Shown piece by piece: positions 1 through 3,419 of a DNA stretch of 5,329 bases (positions are counted from its first letter, which is position 1; each line of letters starts with the position of its first letter). The notes below the pieces were generated by a model that did no database searches, was not told the origin of the DNA, and was given only the letters and a program-made list of their open reading frames with translations. This DNA is from Bacillota bacterium (GTDB lineage Bacteria > Bacillota > Clostridia > Oscillospirales > Acutalibacteraceae). The stretch covers positions 1-5,329 of the forward strand of contig WQTL01000316.1 in NCBI GenBank assembly GCA_009786275.1, written 5' to 3'. The position numbers and the translations under genes were made by a program.

Positions 1-1
1 C

Positions 2-1483
2 ATCGGAGACCTGACGCGCTGGCTGCTGGAGGACACCGCCCTGCTGGCCATCGCGGGGGCCATGCCGCAGCCCGCCCGCCGCCGCGCGAATCTGCACAAG
101 CTGACGGATTATGCGTTGACCTTCGGCGCGCGTCAAGGGACGCTAAGCGGCTTCCTGCGCTACATGGCCCGCGCGGAGGCCGACGAGACCCTGCTGGCCG
201 TCAACACGGTGTCCGAGACCGCCAACGTGGTGCGCGTCATGAGCATCCACAAGGCCAAGGGCCTGGAATTCCCCGTGTGCATCCTGGCGCAGTGCGCGAA
301 AAAATTCAACCTGATGGATATCCGGCAGGACCCGCTGCTGCTGCACGCGCAGACGGGCCTGGGGCTGCAGCGGCCTGAGGAGGAGACCCGCAGCCGCCTG
401 CAAACCCTGCCCCACGCCGCGCTGCAAACGGAAATCCGCCGGGGGACGCTGAGCGAGGAGCTGCGCCTGCTCTATGTCGCCATGACCCGCGCGAAGGAGC
501 GCCTGGTGCTTCTGTGCGGCGAAAAAAATCCCGGCAGGCGGCTGCAAAGCCTGGCGGCGGGGCTCACCTTTGGGAGCGAGCGCCTGGAGCCCGCGCAGGT
601 GCGGGGGGCGGGCAGCTTCGCGGACTGGCTGCTCAGCGCGTTTTTGCGCCACCCGGATGCCCACATCCTGCGAGAAGCGGCGGGCTTGCCTGAAGATATT
701 GTCCTGCACGCGAAGGAACACATGCGGTTCTATATGCCGAATTCCGGGTTGGAAACGCAATTGCCCGGGCAATCGCAAGAAAAAAACGCCGCGCCCGAAC
801 CGGACGATGACCTGCTCGCCTTTGTGCGCGAGCGCCTGGAATACCGCTACCCCCGCGAAACCTTAAGCCGCCTGGCGGCCAAGCGCGCGGTGTCGGAGCT
901 CACGGAAAAGGCAAGCCGGGACGCCTTCGCGTTCACGTCGCGGCCCGCGTTTATACGGGCGGGGGGGATTACGGCCGCGCAGCGGGGCACGGCCATGCAC
1001 GCCTTTATGCAATACGCGGACTACCGGAACGCCGCGCGGGACTTGGACGGCGAGATCGCCCGCCTGTGCGGGCAGGGCTATCTCACGCAAAAAGACGCCG
1101 CCGCGTTGGAAAAAGACAAGCTCGCGCGGTTTTTCGCCGGGCCCTTCGCGGCGCGCATGCTGGCCTCGGGGAACATCATGCGCGAAAAGAAATTCACCCT
1201 GCGCATCCCGGCGGCGGAGCTCGGGGACCCCCTTGTGAAGCCGGAGGACGCGGAGGGCGAATACGTCGTGGTGCAGGGGATCATCGACTGCGCCTTCGAG
1301 GAGGACGGCGCGCTGGTTCTGCTGGACTACAAGACCGACCGCGTGGAGGAGCTCGCCGTGCTGCGCGAACGCTACGGCGGGCAGCTGGCCTACTACCGCC
1401 GGGCGATGCGCGAATGCTTCGGCATGGAGGTGGCGGAGACGCTGATTTACTCGTTCTGGCTGGGGGACTGGGTGGCAATATAG
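2..1483 (+). CDS. addA: AddA, ATP-dependent helicase/nuclease subunit A (3' part)
   Basis: AddA with AddB forms the Firmicutes helicase-nuclease that resects double-strand breaks for RecA-dependent repair. Only the C-terminal ~493 residues are here; the frame is open to the left edge, so the Met at 62 is internal and the N-terminal Walker motifs lie outside. Numbering from that Met, residues 60-70 (MSIHKAKGLEF) are UvrD/Rep helicase motif V and residues 136-147 (LLYVAMTRAKER) are motif VI. A linker follows, then the RecB-family nuclease: GTAMHAFMQ at 309-317 (metal ligand His313), GIID with Asp409, DYKTD at 422-426 (Asp422, Lys424) and QLAYYRRA at 441-448. All expected nuclease residues are present, so the enzyme should be active. 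The TAG stop is at 1481-1483. The next gene converges, with a 46-base gap holding a hairpin. AddB is not in the window. What is uncertain is only the missing 5' half. Confidence 0.95.
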   Translation: MGDLTRWLLEDTALLAIAGAMPQPARRRANLHKLTDYALTFGARQGTLSGFLRYMARAEADETLLAVNTVSETANVVRVMSIHKAKGLEFPVCILAQCAKKFNLMDIRQDPLLLHAQTGLGLQRPEEETRSRLQTLPHAALQTEIRRGTLSEELRLLYVAMTRAKERLVLLCGEKNPGRRLQSLAAGLTFGSERLEPAQVRGAGSFADWLLSAFLRHPDAHILREAAGLPEDIVLHAKEHMRFYMPNSGLETQLPGQSQEKNAAPEPDDDLLAFVRERLEYRYPRETLSRLAAKRAVSELTEKASRDAFAFTSRPAFIRAGGITAAQRGTAMHAFMQYADYRNAARDLDGEIARLCGQGYLTQKDAAALEKDKLARFFAGPFAARMLASGNIMREKKFTLRIPAAELGDPLVKPEDAEGEYVVVQGIIDCAFEEDGALVLLDYKTDRVEELAVLRERYGGQLAYYRRAMRECFGMEVAETLIYSFWLGDWVAI

Positions 1484-1506
1484 TCGCCAAAACCACATAT
1501 TTTGCT

Positions 1507-1534
1507 TGGAGACGCATTGCCATGCGTCTCTACA
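1507..1534 (-). repeat. REP-like palindrome with GTAG head (copy 1)
   Basis: On the minus strand, TGTAG leads into a perfect 9-bp stem (GAGACGCAT / ATGCGTCTC, plus-strand arms 1509-1517 and 1522-1530) around a 4-base loop. A GTAG tetranucleotide before a short palindrome is the hallmark of REP elements mobilised by RAYT (TnpA-REP) transposases. It fills the gap between two converging genes. With no T-tract on either side it is not a classic terminator, but it could slow polymerase or protect mRNA ends. A second copy lies at 2422-2447. Confidence 0.55.
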
Positions 1535-2387
1535 GATTTATCACGATGCTTCCCTCGATATCCGTGCGGTGCACACGGATTCCCAGGGCCTTGCAGCGTT
1601 CGAGCACGGCGGGGCTGGGGTGGCCGTAGCTGTTGCCCGCCCCGCAGGAGATCACGATATTGCCTGGCCGTACCGTGCGCAGCAAATCTTCATTGGAGGA
1701 GGTCTTGCTGCCGTGGTGCCCGGCCTTGAGCAGATCGGCCCTTAAGGCCTCGCCGTATGCCTGCAGCAGCGCGGTTTCCGCCTTCTTTTCGGCGTCGCCC
1801 ATGAACAGGGCGGCGCTGTTTTGCCAGTCCACCCGCAGCACCACGGAGTCGTTGTTGTAATTCTCGCCGTCCTCGCTCAGGGGGCCGAGGATGGTGAAGC
1901 TCGCCTCGCCCAGGGCGTATGTATTCCCGGGCTTGGCGTATTCCGCCTTCGTGCCCTCCGCGACAAGCGCGGTGACGGCCTCGAGGAACCGCTCGTAGGT
2001 CTGCGTCGTGGGCGTGTTTTCCGGCGAGAACCGCGGGGCGATCACCGTGCCCACGGGGAAGGCCGCCAGCACGCCGTAGGCCAGGCCGCCCATGTGGTCG
2101 CTGTGGGGGTGCGTGGAGACCACGTAGTCGAGCTTTTCCGCGCCCAGGCTATGCAAATACTTGATAATCCTGTCCTCGCTGCCGCGCTCGCCGCCGTCGA
2201 TGAGCAGGAAATGCCCCTGCGCCTCGACGAGCTCGCAGTCGCCCTGCCCGACGTCGATGAAATGCACGGCCACGCCCTCGCCCGGGGCAGGGGAGGGGGG
2301 AAAGAGCCAGGTGAAATCGCAGGCGGCGAGGGTGAGGAGAAGAGCCAGAGAGAGCAGGAGGGCTAAAAGGCGGCGTTTGGTCGGCAT
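1530..2387 (-). CDS. Lipoprotein metallo-beta-lactamase-fold hydrolase, ComEC C-terminal domain-like
   Basis: A 285-residue, probably lipid-anchored hydrolase. The Met at 2387 is chosen as start because GAGGT sits just upstream and MPTKRR followed by a Leu-rich core and the lipobox LAAC (Cys23) gives a complete type II signal peptide. A longer frame to 2486 exists but would translate a palindromic repeat. After a short Pro-rich spacer, VHFIDVGQGDC (41-51) opens the fold. THPHSDHMGG (92-101) is the HxHxDH metal motif, FMGD carries Asp198, and KAGHHGSKTS (221-230) with SYGHPSP (253-259) match the ComEC/Rec2 extracellular hydrolase domain. There is no ComEC channel, so this is a stand-alone member of the family. 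By family it may cut DNA or another phosphoester outside the cell, but the substrate cannot be read from sequence. It lies behind an XRE regulator on the same strand, probably in one transcript. Its TAG stop is part of a REP-like repeat. Confidence 0.88.
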   Translation of the reverse strand: MPTKRRLLALLLSLALLLTLAACDFTWLFPPSPAPGEGVAVHFIDVGQGDCELVEAQGHFLLIDGGERGSEDRIIKYLHSLGAEKLDYVVSTHPHSDHMGGLAYGVLAAFPVGTVIAPRFSPENTPTTQTYERFLEAVTALVAEGTKAEYAKPGNTYALGEASFTILGPLSEDGENYNNDSVVLRVDWQNSAALFMGDAEKKAETALLQAYGEALRADLLKAGHHGSKTSSNEDLLRTVRPGNIVISCGAGNSYGHPSPAVLERCKALGIRVHRTDIEGSIVINL

Positions 2388-2390
2388 AGG

Positions 2391-2397
2391 ATACCTC
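2391..2397 (-). promoter_or_regulatory. Ribosome binding site that fixes the hydrolase start
   Basis: On the minus strand a T-run is followed by GAGGTATCCT and then ATG at 2387. This GAGG-type site, together with the signal peptide that begins immediately after it, decides for the 285-residue product over the longer frame. The same block (GAGGTACCCTATG) is repeated upstream of the truncated copy at 2879-2932. Confidence 0.7.
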
Positions 2398-2421
2398 AAA
2401 AAAGCGTTTGTATATAATATG

Positions 2422-2447
2422 CGGGCGGCAAGAATGCCGCCCCTACA
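2422..2447 (-). repeat. REP-like palindrome with GTAG head (copy 2)
   Basis: On the minus strand TGTAG is followed by G and an 8-bp perfect stem (GGGCGGCA / TGCCGCCC, plus-strand arms 2423-2430 and 2435-2442) with a 4-base loop. Head, stem length and orientation match the copy at 1507-1534, but most stem pairs differ and both strands of the stem have changed together. It lies between the regulator gene and the hydrolase gene, where it may separate their expression. Confidence 0.55.
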
Positions 2448-2478
2448 GGATGTGCGTTGATGCGGGGTTGTGGTTGCG

Positions 2479-2727
2479 TTAATCAAATTTCAACAACTGA
2501 TCGGGCTCCACGCCCAGCGCCCCGGCGATCCTGTAAATCGCGACAATGGACAACCCATAGACCGACGTGCTTTCCAAATGACCGATCGTCGTGTAGCTCA
2601 AATCTGCCTTTTCGGCCAATTCAAACTGGCTCATGCCGCGCTTCTTGCGAAGGAACTGAATCTTGAACCCGATATTTTTGACGAATTGGTTTTCTTCCTC
2701 TGTGTATGTTTTTCTGCTTATCGGCAT
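2479..2727 (-). CDS. XRE-family helix-turn-helix regulator (82 aa)
   Basis: A small cytoplasmic DNA-binding protein that is almost entirely one HTH_3 (Cro/C1) domain. Residues 20-32 (GFKIQFLRKKRGM) form helix 1. S33-L52, with LAEKADLSYTTIGHLE, is the helix-turn-helix. IYRIAGALGVEPDQLL (64-79) is the usual closing helix pair. No other domain is present, so it probably acts as a dimeric repressor. The start is well supported: GGGAGG lies 7 bases before the ATG, and a promoter-like pair stands upstream. The hydrolase gene follows on the same strand after 91 bases that hold only a REP-like hairpin, so it is the likeliest target or co-transcribed partner (inference). Its third-position GC is visibly lower than in addA or ftsK, which fits gain by transfer. 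Confidence 0.85.
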   Translation of the reverse strand: MPISRKTYTEEENQFVKNIGFKIQFLRKKRGMSQFELAEKADLSYTTIGHLESTSVYGLSIVAIYRIAGALGVEPDQLLKFD

Positions 2728-2733
2728 TCTTTT

Positions 2734-2739
2734 TCCTCC
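2734..2739 (-). promoter_or_regulatory. Strong ribosome binding site of the 82-aa regulator
   Basis: GGGAGG on the minus strand, followed by AAAAAGA and the ATG at 2727. It is a near-perfect anti-16S match with ideal spacing and settles the start. Confidence 0.75.
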
Positions 2740-2756
2740 CTCAGCATGTTATATAT

Positions 2757-2785
2757 ATTCTATCCGAAACACGGCTACATATGAA
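2757..2785 (-). promoter_or_regulatory. Candidate sigma-A promoter for the 82-aa regulator
   Basis: On the minus strand TTCATA (plus 2780-2785; 4 of 6 matches to TTGACA) and TAGAAT (plus 2757-2762; 5 of 6 matches to TATAAT) are separated by exactly 17 bases. The predicted start of transcription, near 2750, leaves a leader of about 20 bases that contains the GGGAGG site. An AT-rich tract just downstream offers alternative -10 boxes. Transcription could also read in from the upstream regulator gene if the hairpin at 2822-2857 does not stop it. Confidence 0.4.
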
Positions 2786-2821
2786 TGCGGTATACAGATA
2801 AAACAATGCGGTTAAAATGCA

Positions 2822-2857
2822 AATCACCGCCGAAACGTGTTTGTTTCGGCGGTGATT
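2822..2857 (-). terminator. 15-bp perfect hairpin, probable terminator of the upstream regulator unit
   Basis: Perfect arms at 2822-2836 and 2843-2857 with a 6-base loop make a very stable stem (core ACCGCCGAAAC). On the minus strand it follows the 76-aa regulator and the truncated signal-peptide copy, and it precedes the promoter of the next regulator. The 3' flank reads TGCATTTTAAC, a poor T-tract, so termination may be partial. Its left arm and loop share 16 identical bases with the terminator behind ftsK. Confidence 0.5.
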
Positions 2858-2878
2858 CATTATTGAGATTGAAACTGG

Positions 2879-2932
2879 CTATGTAGAGATGAGGGAGAGG
2901 AGGAGGGCAGCGACGCGGCGTTTGGTGGGCAT
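2879..2932 (-). pseudogene. Truncated duplicate of the hydrolase lipoprotein start (17 codons)
   Basis: The minus strand encodes MPTKRRVAALLLSLIST and then TAG. The first six residues and the following Leu-rich core match the intact hydrolase start (MPTKRRLLALLLSLALL). The match extends into the ribosome site: GAGGTACCCTATGCC here versus GAGGTATCCTATGCC at 2387, and the CCAAACGCCGC that follows is identical. Similarity stops after about 14 codons; the lipobox Cys and the whole catalytic domain are missing. It begins 11 bases after the stop of the 76-aa regulator, and an in-frame ATG overlaps that stop (TGATG). Most simply it is the remnant of a second regulator-hydrolase pair. A real short peptide is possible but less likely. 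Confidence 0.6.
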
Positions 2933-2943
2933 AGGGTACCTCA

Positions 2944-3174
2944 TCATTTGGTTTCATTCATGAGCCATAATATGCTCACATCCAACACCTTAGAAATAAC
3001 CCTTAATTCGGTGTCCTTTACGTAGCGGTCGCCGTTTTCAATTTTGGAGAGGGTGGATTGCGAGATGTCAATCCCCTCCGTCTGGAGCTTTGCGAGCAGT
3101 TGCTGCTGGCTCATCGGCGGATTCTTCATTGCCCTGGCAATCCGCATGCGGTGGCCGATTATATTCGCGTTCAT
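2944..3174 (-). CDS. XRE-family helix-turn-helix regulator (76 aa)
   Basis: A second single-domain Cro/C1-type DNA-binding protein. IIGHRMRIARAM (5-16) is helix 1. MSQQQLLAKLQTEGIDISQS (21-40) carries the first helix of the HTH with a few extra residues before the turn. STLSKIENGDRYVKD (40-54) is the recognition helix and the conserved acidic turn. LRVISKVLDVSILWLM (57-72) closes the fold. Firmicutes carry many close relatives of this short MN-NIIG-R-RIAR type, often in mobile or phage-derived DNA. The ATG at 3174 has AGGTG just upstream. It differs clearly from the 82-aa regulator, so the two are not a recent duplication. The signal-peptide remnant lies immediately downstream on the same strand. 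The AT-rich, palindrome-bearing upstream region suggests autoregulation (inference). Its target is unknown. Confidence 0.85.
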   Translation of the reverse strand: MNANIIGHRMRIARAMKNPPMSQQQLLAKLQTEGIDISQSTLSKIENGDRYVKDTELRVISKVLDVSILWLMNETK

Positions 3175-3275
3175 GTTATCACCTGTAAGAATATTTATTA
3201 CTGTGCTAATTTTATATTAGTGTTCACTGAAATATATTGTTGAACAGAATAAATATTCCTATACAGAATATTTTG
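3175..3275 (-). promoter_or_regulatory. AT-rich control region with operator-like repeats upstream of the 76-aa regulator
   Basis: This stretch is much richer in A+T than the flanking genes. On the minus strand a possible -10 (TATAAA, plus 3211-3216) lies inside the inverted repeat CTAAT-N5-ATTAG (3206-3220). No good -35 box is visible at 16-18 bases. Nearby are TTCA-C-TGAA (3223-3231), TGTTCA-N14-TGAACA (3221-3246) and three copies of GAATATTT (3189-3196, 3251-3258 inverted, 3266-3273). Such symmetric sites overlapping a promoter suit an XRE dimer that represses its own gene, but binding is inferred. Confidence 0.35.
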
Positions 3276-3287
3276 CGTAATCGTCAG

Positions 3288-3341
3288 GATGCCCCCCTTG
3301 GGGGGCCGGTGCGCAGTGCCGAGGGGGAAGTGCGGAGCACA
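3288..3341. repeat. Compound palindromic repeat between ftsK terminator and regulator promoter
   Basis: Three stacked palindromes lie in about 50 bases: GCCCCCC-TT-GGGGGGC (3291-3306), an imperfect CGGTGC/GTGCCG hairpin with G-T pairs (3308-3322) and GTGC-GGA-GCAC (3330-3340). No reading frame explains it. The block has the look of a small dispersed intergenic repeat. It abuts the terminator at 3343. It contrasts sharply in composition with the AT-rich DNA on its left. Confidence 0.4.
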
Positions 3342-3342
3342 T

Positions 3343-3384
3343 AAAAAAACCGCCGAAACGTGTTGTCTCGGCGGCGGTTTTTTT
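3343..3384 (-). terminator. Intrinsic terminator of ftsK/spoIIIE (probably works both ways)
   Basis: On the minus strand CCGCCGAGAC (plus 3365-3374), a 5-base loop and GTTTCGGCGG (plus 3350-3359) form a 10-bp stem with one G-U pair, followed by seven T. It starts about 45 bases after the ftsK stop. On the plus strand the structure also ends in seven T, so it can stop transcription from either side. It insulates the regulator/hydrolase island from ftsK. Confidence 0.85.
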
Positions 3385-3419
3385 GATTGGTATATCACGG
3401 CGTGCATATTTCAGGAACC

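Noticed and set aside
863..1498. Long minus-strand frame opposite addA (also 143-778)
   Set aside because: GC-rich shadow: Arg/Pro/Ala/His-rich with no recognisable motif, while the plus strand carries a complete nuclease domain.
1821..2366. 181-codon plus-strand frame opposite the hydrolase
   Set aside because: It is antisense to clear metal-binding motifs, has no ribosome site, and its Ala/Arg/Gly-rich composition is typical of shadows.
2409..2420. TATAAT-like boxes (plus strand 2413-2418 and minus-strand TATTAT) as a promoter for the hydrolase
   Set aside because: No acceptable -35 box stands 16-18 bases upstream on either strand, and the plus strand has no gene to serve.
2388..2486. Upstream extension of the hydrolase frame by 33 codons
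   Set aside because: It would translate through the REP-like palindrome, would bury the lipoprotein signal inside the protein, and lacks a ribosome site at 2486.
2764..2774. CCGAAACACGG in the spacer of the 82-aa regulator promoter, resembling the hairpin core CCGAAACGTG
   Set aside because: Only 8 of 10 bases match and there is no extended similarity; it may be chance.
2775..2957. 60-codon minus-strand frame covering the truncated copy and hairpin
   Set aside because: It runs in a different frame from the signal-peptide remnant and reads through a perfect 15-bp hairpin; no homology is visible.
2479..3174. The two XRE regulators as a recent tandem duplication or a toxin-antitoxin pair
   Set aside because: They share only the general fold, differ around the HTH turn, and no toxin-like partner gene is present.
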